The notes beneath the pieces were generated by a model. It ran no database searches. It was not told where the DNA came from and saw only the letters and a list, made by a program, of their open reading frames with translations. From an uncultured Bacteroidales bacterium (GTDB taxonomy: Bacteria > Bacteroidota > Bacteroidia > Bacteroidales > P3), in contig CALUMK010000002.1 in NCBI GenBank assembly GCA_944321735.1, positions 62,001-126,000 of the forward strand: 64,000 bases of DNA. The letters run 5' to 3'. Positions 1-8,166 of the stretch are shown in pieces (positions within the stretch are counted from its first letter, which is position 1; every line of letters starts with the position of its first letter). The position numbers and the translations under genes were made by a program.

Positions 1-44
1 GTGCCGAACAGGAATCTCAGTTGTTTTATTGTATGCATAGCCCA

Positions 45-52
45 CAAAGTTA
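45..52 (-). promoter_or_regulatory. Possible leftward -7 promoter box
   Basis: Read on the minus strand this is TAACTTTG, an exact match to the Bacteroidetes -7 consensus TAnnTTTG. It would drive a gene lying off the left edge. No convincing -33 box is seen at the usual distance, so the call is weak. Confidence 0.3.
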
Positions 53-102
53 CGTATTTTTTGAAAATATTGTAATTTAGCCTCGAATTAAGTGTTTGCC
101 AT

Positions 103-627
103 ATGGAAGAACTGATAGGATTGCTTCTGGTTTTGCTTTTTGGCGGCATTGAGGCCTGGAATAAAGCCAAGAAGAAAAAGATGAAGGCGGGCTCGAAACA
201 AAGGGCGGAGGCGCACAAGGGGAGCGGATTGCCGGAGGCTTGGCCTGCAGTGCCGATGGAAGTCGCTCCTGTCCCGCAGGAAGTGATGGGCAGTGAGTCC
301 CGGCGAGATGGAGGCGGTGAAGCGGCGCCCTCGTTTGAAGAATTGGACGCGGAACAGCCGGTGTTGTGGGATGTTCCTGTTTCAAGGGATGCCTCATCTG
401 AGGCGCATAAGGCGTCTGCGGCCGGGGACTTGGGCGATTCGACCTCCTTTCTATTGGCAACGCCTGGCTTTGGCAAGGAGTCGCCAATAGGCGGAGCAGG
501 CGTGCAAGAGAAAGTTTCCGAAGATTCTTATGAAGAATCTCGTGATGAGGTTCGGCTTCCCGGTACCGATCTTTCGATGCGGGATGCCGTGATAGCTTCC
601 GTGATAGTGGAACGGAAATATTCGTGA
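103..627 (+). CDS. Hypothetical protein with one N-terminal membrane segment
   Basis: This 174-residue protein starts MEELIGLLLVLLFGGIEAW, a single hydrophobic segment at about residues 4-17, followed by a very basic stretch (KAKKKKMKAG). The rest is rich in Glu, Ser, Gly and Pro with no recognisable domain and is probably disordered. The pattern suggests an inner-membrane anchor with a flexible cytoplasmic tail. I do not recognise a family with a known role. It precedes greA, but a separate promoter at about 656-689 makes shared transcription doubtful. The sense frame stays open for the whole length and begins at the first ATG after the left-edge gap. Confidence 0.6.
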   Translation: MEELIGLLLVLLFGGIEAWNKAKKKKMKAGSKQRAEAHKGSGLPEAWPAVPMEVAPVPQEVMGSESRRDGGGEAAPSFEELDAEQPVLWDVPVSRDASSEAHKASAAGDLGDSTSFLLATPGFGKESPIGGAGVQEKVSEDSYEESRDEVRLPGTDLSMRDAVIASVIVERKYS

Positions 628-655
628 AAGGTTTTGCGGGGTGAATTTGTGCCAG

Positions 656-689
656 TTTGCCGTGCGTATCGTTTTTTTTCGTATCTTTG
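656..689 (+). promoter_or_regulatory. greA promoter (-33 TTTG, -7 TATCTTTG)
   Basis: TTTG at 656-659 and TATCTTTG at 682-689 are separated by 22 bp, close to the Bacteroidetes housekeeping promoter layout. Transcription should start near 695, giving a greA leader of about 130 nt. Confidence 0.7.
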
Positions 690-738
690 CTCCGTGATTT
701 AAAAGGTCACGAATTTTTCATAGATTAATTGTTTTTGA

Positions 739-770
739 AGTTACGGGATGCGAGTCCCGTAACTTTTTTT
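739..770 (+). terminator. Terminator-like hairpin inside the greA leader
   Basis: A perfect 10-bp stem (739-748 pairing with 755-764) closes a 6-nt loop and runs straight into a seven-T tract. This is a textbook intrinsic terminator, yet it lies between the greA promoter and the greA start, about 75 nt after the predicted transcription start. It should release a short leader RNA unless read through. Confidence 0.75.
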
Positions 771-775
771 GCAAC

Positions 776-803
776 AGGCCCGGCTTGTCCGGCCTTTGTT
801 TTT
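776..803 (+). terminator. Second hairpin with T tract in the greA leader
   Basis: GGCC at 777-780 plus GG pair with CC plus GGCC ending at 794, with one bulged C, followed by a T-rich run to 803. It is weaker than the preceding hairpin and ends just before the Shine-Dalgarno AAGGAGG (about 807-813) of greA. Confidence 0.45.
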
Positions 804-822
804 ATAAAGGAGGAACACAGAC

Positions 823-1296
823 ATGGGAGAAATCAAGTATTACAGCAAGGAAGGCTTGCAGAAGCTCAAGGATGAATTGGAATACCTGACCAAGGTGGAA
901 CGTCCCAAGATCTCGCAGCAGATAGCCGAAGCCCGCGACAAGGGCGACTTGTCGGAAAATGCCGAATACGATGCGGCCAAGGAAGCCCAGGGCTTGTGCG
1001 AACTCAAGATTTCCAAGTTGCAGATGGAATTGGCGAATGCTCGGATACTGGATGAGTCGAAGATGGATACCAGCAAGGTGCTGCTGCTTTCGACGGTGAC
1101 CATCAAGAACCTCAAGAACGGGGCCAAAATGAAATACACCTTGGTGCCCGAGAACGAAGCCAACTTGAAAGAAGGCAAGATTTCCATCAGTTCCCCGATA
1201 GCCAAGGGCCTGTTGGGCAAGGAAGTGGGAGATAAAGTGGACGTGACGGTGCCTGCCGGAGTGATTCCTTTTGAAATAACCGAAATAACCCGATAA
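823..1296 (+). CDS. greA: Transcription elongation factor GreA
   Basis: The product is 157 residues, the usual GreA length. GreA enters the RNA polymerase secondary channel and stimulates cleavage of backtracked transcripts. The N-terminal coiled coil (about residues 8-75) carries the tip GDLSENAEYDAAKE, where D42 and E45 match the acidic residues that coordinate the catalytic magnesium. The C-terminal half is the FKBP-like domain (about 80-157). The start at 823 follows a strong Shine-Dalgarno AAGGAGG about 10 nt upstream, unusual in this phylum, where such sites are generally weak. It is followed after 3 nt by the HIT gene, so the two are co-transcribed. The leader holds two terminator-like hairpins. 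Confidence 0.97.
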   Translation: MGEIKYYSKEGLQKLKDELEYLTKVERPKISQQIAEARDKGDLSENAEYDAAKEAQGLCELKISKLQMELANARILDESKMDTSKVLLLSTVTIKNLKNGAKMKYTLVPENEANLKEGKISISSPIAKGLLGKEVGDKVDVTVPAGVIPFEITEITR

Positions 1297-1299
1297 GAA

Positions 1300-1701
1300 A
1301 TGGCAAGTATTTTTTCAAAGATTGTGGCAGGCGAGATACCCTGCTATAAAGCGGCTGAAGACGAAAAGCATCTGGCTTTTTTGGATATTGCCCCTGTGGC
1401 GAAAGGTCATGTCTTGGTGGTGCCTAAAAAAGAAGTCGATTATATCTTCGATATGGAAGATGCCGAGCTTGCCGAATTGATGGTCTTTGCCAAGAAAGTG
1501 GCCAAGGCCTTGATTAAAGTCTGCCCGGCTCCCAAAATAGGGATGTCGGTTATCGGATTGGATGTGCCTCATGCCCATGTGCATCTGATTCCTATTCATG
1601 GAGGTACCGATATTGATTTTGGCAAGGAGAAGCTGAAGTTGCCCGAAGAGGAAATGAAGGGCCTTGCCAGTCGGATTCTGGCAGAGTTCGAAAAGTTGTA
1701 A
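1300..1701 (+). CDS. HIT family nucleotide-binding hydrolase
   Basis: This 133-residue protein carries the histidine triad HAHVHLIPI (H91, H93, H95), the catalytic motif of HIT proteins that hydrolyse nucleoside phosphoramidates or dinucleotides. The N-terminal SIFSKIVAGEIPCYKA is typical of the Hint branch, and the whole length is one HIT domain. The exact physiological substrate is not predictable. It begins 3 nt after the greA stop, so it belongs to the greA operon, a pairing commonly seen in Bacteroidetes. A hairpin terminator follows at 1749-1792. Confidence 0.93.
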   Translation: MASIFSKIVAGEIPCYKAAEDEKHLAFLDIAPVAKGHVLVVPKKEVDYIFDMEDAELAELMVFAKKVAKALIKVCPAPKIGMSVIGLDVPHAHVHLIPIHGGTDIDFGKEKLKLPEEEMKGLASRILAEFEKL

Positions 1702-1748
1702 TTGGTTCCGGTTCTCGAGCAGCGGTGGACTCGGTTTGATACTTGCAT

Positions 1749-1792
1749 AGCGGTGTGCGGCTCTTTTTGACGGCATACCGCTTTTATTTTAT
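1749..1792 (+). terminator. Intrinsic terminator of greA-HIT operon
   Basis: A 10-bp stem (1749-1758 with 1773-1782, one G-U pair) is followed by a T-rich tract. It lies between convergent genes, but the T tract fits only the rightward greA operon. Confidence 0.7.
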
Positions 1793-2392
1793 TCGTTCAG
1801 GATGCGTTGAAAGGAAATCTGTCCATGATGATTTCTTTCGGGGCGTCTTGGCGGCAGTCAGCAGTGCTTTGCCCGTTTTCCCCGCTTTTTCATAGATAGC
1901 ATCGAACCGGCTGTGGATTCCGTGGCAGATGGCTGCAGCCAAGGCGTCAGTGGCATCCAGATGCTTGGGCTGTTCTCCCTGGATGCCGGATAAGCGCATG
2001 GCCATCGCGCAGACTTGTTCCTTGGAAGAACTGCCTTTCCCTGTCAGGGACTGCTTGATTTCCCTTGGAGAGTATTCGTGGACTTTCAGCCCTTTGGACA
2101 TGGAGGCCGCAATGGCGACTCCTTGCGCCCGGCCCAGTTTGAGTAAGGCTTGGACGTTTTTCCCGTAAAAGGGGCTTTCGATGGAAAGGTATTGGGGGTG
2201 GAAGGCATCGATGATATGCAGGACCTCCTCCAGGATGAGTTCCAGCCGTCGTAAAGGATCCGCTTCTTTTCGCAAATCCAAAACCCCCATCTCCAGGCAT
2301 TCAAAATGCTGGCCGTCGCTTTTTATTACGCTGTGGCCCATCAGACGGGTCCCCGGGTCGATGCCAAGGATGATTTTTTCTTGTCTTTCCAT
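1784..2392 (-). CDS. ruvC: Crossover junction endodeoxyribonuclease RuvC
   Basis: This 202-residue protein resolves Holliday junctions together with RuvAB. The RNase H-like fold shows its four acidic catalytic residues: D12 in GIDPGT, E72 in SIESPFYGKN, and D146 and D149 in LDATDALAAAICH. The C-terminal extension (about residues 160-202) is basic and longer than in E. coli. It is the last gene of a leftward operon after queA and ispD, starting 3 nt beyond the ispD stop. The stop codon overlaps the edge of the convergent greA-operon terminator. Confidence 0.95.
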   Translation of the reverse strand: MERQEKIILGIDPGTRLMGHSVIKSDGQHFECLEMGVLDLRKEADPLRRLELILEEVLHIIDAFHPQYLSIESPFYGKNVQALLKLGRAQGVAIAASMSKGLKVHEYSPREIKQSLTGKGSSSKEQVCAMAMRLSGIQGEQPKHLDATDALAAAICHGIHSRFDAIYEKAGKTGKALLTAAKTPRKKSSWTDFLSTHPERIK

Positions 2393-2395
2393 GTT

Positions 2396-3133
2396 TCAGT
2401 AGCCGTTTTCCAGCAAGAACCTGGCTATTTGCAGGTCGAACGGCCGGGTGATTTTGATGTTTTGCGGCAGCCCTTCGCAAAGCCGGATGTCTGTTCCGGA
2501 GGATTCCATCAGTGAAGCTTCGTCGGTAAATGACAGGCTTTCCTGTTTTGCGAAAGCCTTTAGCAAGGCGCTTATCCGGAAGCACTGCGGGGTCTGTATG
2601 CTGCGGATTCTTTGCCGGTCTATGGCGTGGGATGCGGTTTCGTTTGAACGCTCGCTGTCCATATAGCGGAAACTTTCAGGCGGTGTTATGCAAGGAACCG
2701 CGTTCCCGTGTTGCTGGGCGGTCAGCAGGCATTCCTGCAGGAAGTTTCTGTTGACAAAAGGACGGACTCCGTCGTGAATGGCGGCAATGCAATCCGGTTT
2801 CGGGTTCGGAATGGCTTTCAGTCCGTTCAAGACTGATTCGGAACGTGTTCTGCCCCCCGGAGCCAGGATGAATTTTTCTTCGGCTTTCAGGTATTGCTGC
2901 CGGATTTTTTCCCACGAAGCCATTTGTTCCTGGGGCAGGACGATAACGATAGAAGAGAATAGGCCGGATTGTAAAAAACGCCGGAATGTATGGACCAGGA
3001 CGGGCTCCGTACCCAGAAGCAGGAACTGTTTTGGTATATCCGTTCCCATCCGGCTGCCGCTTCCTCCGGCCACGAGAACTGCAACGGCCTGGCTTGGCAA
3101 TCCGGGATTAGAGAATGAGCATGGCATCTCCAA
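2396..3133 (-). CDS. ispD: 2-C-methyl-D-erythritol 4-phosphate cytidylyltransferase
   Basis: IspD transfers CMP from CTP to MEP in the non-mevalonate isoprenoid pathway. The 245-residue product shows the nucleotide-binding loop [12 protein letters not shown] and PKQFLLL near the N terminus, and IHDGVRPFV in the middle, all typical of IspD. The reading frame overlaps the 3' end of queA by 26 nt. An alternative ATG two codons later would shorten the overlap only slightly, so the two genes are translationally linked. Precursors made here feed undecaprenyl phosphate synthesis by UppS, encoded at 39.7 kb. Confidence 0.95.
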   Translation of the reverse strand: MEMPCSFSNPGLPSQAVAVLVAGGSGSRMGTDIPKQFLLLGTEPVLVHTFRRFLQSGLFSSIVIVLPQEQMASWEKIRQQYLKAEEKFILAPGGRTRSESVLNGLKAIPNPKPDCIAAIHDGVRPFVNRNFLQECLLTAQQHGNAVPCITPPESFRYMDSERSNETASHAIDRQRIRSIQTPQCFRISALLKAFAKQESLSFTDEASLMESSGTDIRLCEGLPQNIKITRPFDLQIARFLLENGY

Positions 3134-4163
3134 AAGTCAGAAAACGGTACTTCTTTTCGATGGCCTCTTGATAGGCTTTCATGATTAAATCGTAGCCTCC
3201 AAAGGCGCAGACTGACATGAAAAGCGAGGACAATGGGGCGTGGAAGTTGCTTATCATGCAGTTCGGTATGTTGAATTCGTAAGGAGGAAAGATGAACTTG
3301 TTGGTCCAGCCGTCAAAGGGCTTGAGCTTGCCGGCAAAGGAAACCGAGCTTTCCAGTCCTTTGAGTACCGAAGTCCCCACTGCGCAGATTTTTTTCTTTT
3401 CGTCAATGGCGCGGTTGACGATTTGGGTCGTTTCGTCGGGGATATGAAGCTCTTCGGAATCCACCCTGTGTTTTGTCAGGTCTTCCACATCGATTTCCCT
3501 TACGTTGCCTAAGCCGCAGTGTATGGTCATGAATGCGGTGTCGATGCCTTTGATTTCCATGCGTTTGAGTAGGGAACGACTGAAGTGCAGCCCGGCAGTG
3601 GGCGCCATGACAGCCCCTTCGTTCTTGGCAAAGACGGTCTGGTAGCGTTCTTCGTCTTCGGGTTCTACCTTGCGGACCTCCAGGATATGGTCGGGCAGAG
3701 GGGTCGTGCCTAATTTGTAAATCAAAGCTTTGAAGTTTTCGTACGGCCCGTCGTAAAGGAATCGCAATGTCCGTCCCCGGGAAGTGGTATTGTCGATTAC
3801 TTCTGCCACCAATTCATCGTTTTCACCAAAATAGAGTTTGTTGCCGATGCGGATTTTCCGAGCCGGATCCACATAGACATCCCATAGCAAGGATTCCCGG
3901 TTGAGTTCCCGCAACAGAAAGACGGTGATCATGGCGCCGGTCTTTTCTTTTTCGCCCGAAAGCCGGGCCGGAAAGACACGGGTGTCGTTCATGACCATTA
4001 CGTCCCCTTCGTTGAAGTATTTGATGACGTCTTTGAAGATTTTATGCTCGATTTTCTGTTTTTTCCGGTCAACAACCATCAGTTTGCAGTCATCCCGGTC
4101 GGGAGTCGGGTGGGTGGCAATGAGTTCGGATGGTAAATTGTAGTTGAACTGCGACAGTTTCAT
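3108..4163 (-). CDS. queA: tRNA preQ1 ribosyltransferase-isomerase QueA
   Basis: QueA uses S-adenosylmethionine to convert preQ1 at tRNA position 34 into epoxyqueuosine. The 351-residue length is normal. Recognisable stretches are [19 protein letters not shown] at the N terminus, the [13 protein letters not shown] segment in the middle, and [17 protein letters not shown] near the C terminus. It is the first gene of a leftward operon with ispD and ruvC, driven by the promoter at 4244-4274. Confidence 0.96.
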   Translation of the reverse strand: MKLSQFNYNLPSELIATHPTPDRDDCKLMVVDRKKQKIEHKIFKDVIKYFNEGDVMVMNDTRVFPARLSGEKEKTGAMITVFLLRELNRESLLWDVYVDPARKIRIGNKLYFGENDELVAEVIDNTTSRGRTLRFLYDGPYENFKALIYKLGTTPLPDHILEVRKVEPEDEERYQTVFAKNEGAVMAPTAGLHFSRSLLKRMEIKGIDTAFMTIHCGLGNVREIDVEDLTKHRVDSEELHIPDETTQIVNRAIDEKKKICAVGTSVLKGLESSVSFAGKLKPFDGWTNKFIFPPYEFNIPNCMISNFHAPLSSLFMSVCAFGGYDLIMKAYQEAIEKKYRFLTFGDAMLIL

Positions 4164-4243
4164 CTATCCAAGATTTTGAGTTTGTGAAGGGCGACCGGAC
4201 TTTACAGAGGATTCAACAGAGCAGACCACCCCCAAAAAGGGCG

Positions 4244-4274
4244 CAAAGATATAAAGAAGCAAATAAAAAATCAA
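4244..4274 (-). promoter_or_regulatory. Promoter of queA-ispD-ruvC
   Basis: On the minus strand the -7 box TATCTTTG (4251-4244) lies 20 bp downstream of a TTG-type -33 element (4274-4272). The predicted start leaves a leader of about 75 nt before queA. Confidence 0.65.
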
Positions 4275-4410
4275 GCTGCGAGGGAATGCCGCTGAAAATC
4301 AAGATGAAAATCGAGAAGGAGGCATCCTTCCGGCAAAATGTGTCCGGATTTGCTGCCGGGAGATATTTTTGAGGGGTGTGAGGCCGCTTTTGCCGGATTG
4401 GATTCCGGGG

Positions 4411-5130
4411 TCAGGAGACCGCCTCTCTGCTGCGTGGGGGAAGGAACTCGTCTATGTTTTGGGCATCTTCTACACGGAACTCTCCGATGCGGGTGCGCCG
4501 CAGAGCTGAAAGGTAGGCCCCGCAACCCAGGTACTCTCCGAAATCCCGGGCCATGGCACGGATGTAGGTTCCTTTGCTGCATACGATCCGGAAGTCCACT
4601 TCGGGCAAGGCGGCCCGGCTTATTTCAAATTCGAGGATTTGAATAGGTTTGGCTTCCAGTTCCAGTTCTTTGGAGGCTCGTGCGTATTGATATGCCCTTT
4701 TGCCTTGCACCTTGACTGCGGAAAAGACCGGCGGGATTTGCTGGATTCGGCCCGTGAAATGGGCTGCAGCCTCCCGGAGACGGGCTTCATCGATACCAGC
4801 CAAAGAGCCGCCTTCCTCCACCTCGCTTTCCAAGTCGTGGCTTTTGGTCGTGGCTCCCAGTACGAAAGTGCCGGTATATTCCTTTACTTGCGCTTGATAG
4901 CTTTCTATTTTCTTGGTGAAGCTGCCGGTGCATACAATCAGCAGTCCCGTGGCCAAAGGGTCGAGCGTGCCGGCATGGCCCGTCTTGACCCTGCGGCCTA
5001 CGATGCGGTGCGCCCAGTTCCTGACACGGCTCACCACATTGAACGAAGTCCAGCCCAGCGGTTTGTCGATCAGGAAAACCTGCCCTTGTTCCAAGGGGTG
5101 CCGGTCTTCAAGTTGCTTGTTCTGTTCCAC
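4411..5130 (-). CDS. truB: tRNA pseudouridine synthase B
   Basis: TruB isomerises U55 in the T arm of tRNAs. The 239-residue product carries the catalytic motif GHAGTLDPLATGLL, with the nucleophilic aspartate at D57, and the KPLGWTSF motif at about residues 23-30. Length is typical for Bacteroidetes TruB, which lack a long PUA tail. It lies 39 nt downstream of lpxD in the same direction and is probably co-transcribed with it. The roughly 250-bp gap before queA holds the queA promoter, so the two are separate units. Confidence 0.95.
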   Translation of the reverse strand: MEQNKQLEDRHPLEQGQVFLIDKPLGWTSFNVVSRVRNWAHRIVGRRVKTGHAGTLDPLATGLLIVCTGSFTKKIESYQAQVKEYTGTFVLGATTKSHDLESEVEEGGSLAGIDEARLREAAAHFTGRIQQIPPVFSAVKVQGKRAYQYARASKELELEAKPIQILEFEISRAALPEVDFRIVCSKGTYIRAMARDFGEYLGCGAYLSALRRTRIGEFRVEDAQNIDEFLPPRSREAVS

Positions 5131-5169
5131 GGATAGAGACTTTACATGTAAAACCGCAAGAAGTCTGCC

Positions 5170-6213
5170 TTATCGCGAAGATTTCAGTTCGGCCAGTTCT
5201 TTTTCCACTTGCGCCAAACGGTCCACAATGGAATCCAGGTTCTTGAAATGCACGCAGGAACGGCGGAAGATGGCCGGATCCAACGGAGGCGCTCCAATCA
5301 GTACCGTGTTTTCCTTGCGGATCGAGCCGGGAACTCCCGTCTGGGCTGCCAGCATGACCCCGTTGGCGATGGTGCTGTGCCCGGCTACGCCGACTTGGCC
5401 GCCGAACATGCAGTTTTCGCCTACTTTGGTGGAGCCGGCGATGCCGACTTGGGAAGCCATCACGGTGTTCTTCCCGATGACGACATTGTGCCCGATCTGA
5501 ATCAGGTTGTCGAGCTTGACCCCTTCTTTGATAACGGTGGACCCCATCGTGGCTTTGTCCACGCAGGTATTGGCACCGATTTCCACATTGTCTTCAAGGA
5601 TCACGTTCCCGATTTGGGGAATCTTTTCGTAGCTGCCGTTGTTGGGCGCGAAGCCGAAACCGTCCGCGCCGATGACGGCTCCTGCCTGAAGGATGCAAGC
5701 CTTTCCGATTTGGGTATGGGGATATACCTTCACTCCGGGGTAAAGGAGGCAGTTCTCTTTCATTTTCACCTGGCTGCCGATATAGCATTGAGGATAAATC
5801 TTGCAGCCGTCCCCGATTTCGGCTCCGGAGGCAATTACTGCGAACTCGCCGATATAGACATCCTTGCCGATTTTGGCATCGGGCGCGATATACGCCAATT
5901 CCGAGATTCCCGGTTTGGGCGTGGTGTATTCGTTGTAGAAAGCCAGCAGCCGGGCGAAGGCTTCGTAGGAGTTCCCTACCCGGATCAGCGCGGCTTGCAC
6001 CGGGTGCTCGGGCTTGAAATCGGCATTGACGATAACCGCCGTGGCTTTGGTGTCATATATATAATGGGTGTATTTCGGGTTCGCCAAAAAGGTAAGTCCT
6101 CCTTCATGGCCTTCTTCTATCTTGCAGAGGGTGTGGACGGAAGCCTCGGGATTGCCGCCTTCTATCGTCCCGCCGAGAATCTCCGCGATTTTGGAGAGGG
6201 TGAATTTGAGCAT
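5170..6213 (-). CDS. lpxD: UDP-3-O-acylglucosamine N-acyltransferase
   Basis: LpxD adds the second hydroxy-acyl chain in lipid A synthesis. The 347-residue protein has an N-terminal uridine-binding region (about residues 1-100), then a long left-handed beta helix of hexapeptide repeats (about 105-310), and a C-terminal helical tail. The [10 protein letters not shown] segment holds the expected catalytic histidine near residue 240. Start M is followed by [14 protein letters not shown], as in other family members. It diverges from rbfA with overlapping promoters. Confidence 0.95.
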   Translation of the reverse strand: MLKFTLSKIAEILGGTIEGGNPEASVHTLCKIEEGHEGGLTFLANPKYTHYIYDTKATAVIVNADFKPEHPVQAALIRVGNSYEAFARLLAFYNEYTTPKPGISELAYIAPDAKIGKDVYIGEFAVIASGAEIGDGCKIYPQCYIGSQVKMKENCLLYPGVKVYPHTQIGKACILQAGAVIGADGFGFAPNNGSYEKIPQIGNVILEDNVEIGANTCVDKATMGSTVIKEGVKLDNLIQIGHNVVIGKNTVMASQVGIAGSTKVGENCMFGGQVGVAGHSTIANGVMLAAQTGVPGSIRKENTVLIGAPPLDPAIFRRSCVHFKNLDSIVDRLAQVEKELAELKSSR

Positions 6214-6303
6214 ACTAAATCATTTTAAGGTGGCGACCGGCCGATTCCAGGACAGGGAGGAACTTCGGTGCCACCGCAAATTTCGTAATGATGAAAATTA
6301 ATA

Positions 6304-6335
6304 CAAAAGTAGCATTTTTTCCATAAGTGAACGAA
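6304..6335 (-). promoter_or_regulatory. lpxD promoter
   Basis: On the minus strand TTCG (6335-6332) and TACTTTTG (6311-6304) are separated by 20 bp, one mismatch from the -33 consensus and an exact -7 match. It interleaves with the divergent rbfA promoter. Confidence 0.6.
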
Positions 6336-6349
6336 AAACATTATCTTCG
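6318..6349 (+). promoter_or_regulatory. rbfA promoter
   Basis: TTTC (6318-6321) and TATCTTCG (6342-6349) are 20 bp apart. Transcription would start near 6355, which excludes the upstream in-frame ATG at 6327 as the rbfA start. Confidence 0.55.
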
Positions 6350-6386
6350 CAATTTGTGCCGTAGTGGCATGAAAACAGATTCGATA

Positions 6387-6725
6387 ATGGATACAAACAG
6401 GCAGCAGAAGATAAACAGACTCTTGCAACGAGAGCTGGGTGAGATATTCCGGGTGGAGATGCAACCTTATTTCCCGGGCATTATGATGACGGTCACCTTT
6501 ATACGGATTACTCCGGATTTATCGGTGGCGCGGGTCAACCTAAGCCTCTTTCCCGACCAGCATAAGGAGGAAACCTTGAAGAAGATCAAGGCGCGGACGG
6601 CCGAAATCCGCGGGATTCTCGGGCAGAGGATTCGGAATCAGTTGAGAATCGTGCCTCGTCTGGAGTTTTTCATCGATGATACGCTGGACAGGGTGGAGCG
6701 GATTGAAGAACTGTTGAAGCAATAG
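6387..6725 (+). CDS. rbfA: Ribosome-binding factor A
   Basis: RbfA is a KH-fold protein that binds the 30S subunit during 16S rRNA maturation. The product is 112 residues from MDTNRQQKINRLLQRELGEI, matching how family members begin. It continues with the VTFIRITPDLSVARVNLSLF strand and a C-terminal LEFFIDDTLDRVERIEELL segment. The frame is open back to 6327, but the predicted promoter (-7 box at 6342-6349) lies inside that extension. I therefore chose 6387, with 6369 as the alternative. The FtsX-type permease gene follows after 68 nt. Confidence 0.93.
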   Translation: MDTNRQQKINRLLQRELGEIFRVEMQPYFPGIMMTVTFIRITPDLSVARVNLSLFPDQHKEETLKKIKARTAEIRGILGQRIRNQLRIVPRLEFFIDDTLDRVERIEELLKQ

Positions 6726-6793
6726 CCCGGAGAAGGGAGAAAATACTGCCCCTGTGACCTTTATGGGGCTTTGATAAGCCAGAGAGAAAGAAC

Positions 6794-8026
6794 GTGAACC
6801 TTCCATTTTTCATAGCAAGACGGTATTTCCGGGCCAAAAAGACCCCTTTGGTGCGCCAGATCGGCCGGGTCGCGGTGCTGAGCATTGCGGTCAGCACCGC
6901 GGCGATGGTGCTGATTCTTTCGGTGATGAACGGGATGAACCGTTTTGTGGCCGAACGCTTCTGGGGGGTGGATCCGGATTTGAAGATAGAAGCGGCAAGC
7001 GGCAAGTTCTTTGATGAAGGCGATTTGTTGGAACGGGTGCGGAAAGTCGAGGGCGTGATGTCGGCTTCGGCGGTCGTTGAAGACCAGGCGCTGTTGGCTT
7101 ACGGGGAACAGACCGCCATGGTCAGGCTCAAAGGCGTCGATACGGTTTTCCCTGCGGTCACGGATATCGTGGCGCAGGTTTATTCCGGGCAATACGACTT
7201 GTCGTCGATGGATAATGCGGCCTTGGTATTGATGGGCGGCGGGGTGTATAACCAAATGCAGATGCCGCCTGTCAACGGGCAGGCTTGCCGCCTGTACACC
7301 GTGGATGCGGACAGGTTGTCCGGGCCGTTTGCCATGCAGCAGGCGGTGTCGTCCTATGCGGTCTATCCTTCGGGCTTGTTCAGTTGCATTCCCGAGTATG
7401 ACAACCAATACCTGTTTAGCGGATTGGGCTTTGCCCGCAAGGTGTTTGATGCGGGGGGGCGTCTTTCTGCCATAGAAATCAAGTTGGTTCCGGGCTTTTC
7501 GGAAAAGGATGTGCAGGAACGGCTTCGCCAGGAAGTGGGGGATGCCTATACCGTTAAAAACCGGATCGAACAGCAGCAGGCCATGTTCCGGAGCATGAAA
7601 GCCGAGAAGCTGATTGTGGTGGCTGTTTTCGCTTTTGTGATGCTGATAGCCACCTTCACGATGGTGGCCAACCAGATGTTGCTGATTTACGAGAAGCGCC
7701 ATGATATAGGAATCCTGTCCAGCATGGGTATGCGGACAGAGCGTTTGCGTTTGCTGTTTTTGCTGCATGGGGGCATGGTCAGTCTGTGGGGGACTTTGGC
7801 CGGTGTCGTTGCGGGGAGTTTGCTTACTTTTGGCCAGCAATATTTTGAATGGGTCAAGTTGGGCGGCGGTTCGGGGAATTATATCACCGATGCCTATCCG
7901 GTCAGCTGGCAGGCGGGCGATGTCCTGGCCGTGGTGGCGATAGGGCTATGTATCGGCATTCTGGCTTCGGTTTTGCCGTTGAAGCAGGTGTCTTCCTTCG
8001 CCGGCAAAATCAAGAGAGACGTGTGA
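6794..8026 (+). CDS. FtsX/LolC-type ABC transporter permease
   Basis: This 410-residue membrane protein has the MacB/FtsX layout: TM1 at about residues 20-45, a large periplasmic domain (about 50-260), then three TMs (about 275-297, 320-350, 370-400). The N-terminal FIARRYFRAKKTP and the conserved ILSSMGM turn after TM2 resemble LolC/LolE, which extract lipoproteins from the inner membrane. No ATPase gene is adjacent, so the partner must be encoded elsewhere. Substrate is inferred from family resemblance only. Two 21-bp direct repeats begin 2 bp after its stop. Confidence 0.85.
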   Translation: MNLPFFIARRYFRAKKTPLVRQIGRVAVLSIAVSTAAMVLILSVMNGMNRFVAERFWGVDPDLKIEAASGKFFDEGDLLERVRKVEGVMSASAVVEDQALLAYGEQTAMVRLKGVDTVFPAVTDIVAQVYSGQYDLSSMDNAALVLMGGGVYNQMQMPPVNGQACRLYTVDADRLSGPFAMQQAVSSYAVYPSGLFSCIPEYDNQYLFSGLGFARKVFDAGGRLSAIEIKLVPGFSEKDVQERLRQEVGDAYTVKNRIEQQQAMFRSMKAEKLIVVAVFAFVMLIATFTMVANQMLLIYEKRHDIGILSSMGMRTERLRLLFLLHGGMVSLWGTLAGVVAGSLLTFGQQYFEWVKLGGGSGNYITDAYPVSWQAGDVLAVVAIGLCIGILASVLPLKQVSSFAGKIKRDV

Positions 8027-8028
8027 TA

Positions 8029-8108
8029 ACGGGATATCGGCGGCCTTGCATCTTACACCTTCTGACACGCCTCCAGAAGGGAAGATGACGGGATATCGGC
8101 GGCCTTGC
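8029..8108. repeat. Pair of 21-bp direct repeats flanking a hairpin
   Basis: The 21-bp sequence beginning ACGGGATATCGG occurs identically at 8029-8049 and 8088-8108, 59 bp apart start to start. Between them CCTTCTG (8058-8064) pairs with CAGAAGG (8074-8080). The block sits immediately after the permease stop and upstream of cysS. Confidence 0.8.
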
Positions 8109-8166
8109 CGTCGGGTCTTTGGGGTGAGCGCGCTTGTTTTGCAATAAAGTTAAAATAAATATAGTG

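Noticed and set aside
4330-4371. Terminator-like hairpin CCGGCA / TGCCGG after truB
   Set aside because: The stem is 6 bp with a long loop, and the T tract is on the strand opposite to the only nearby upstream gene.
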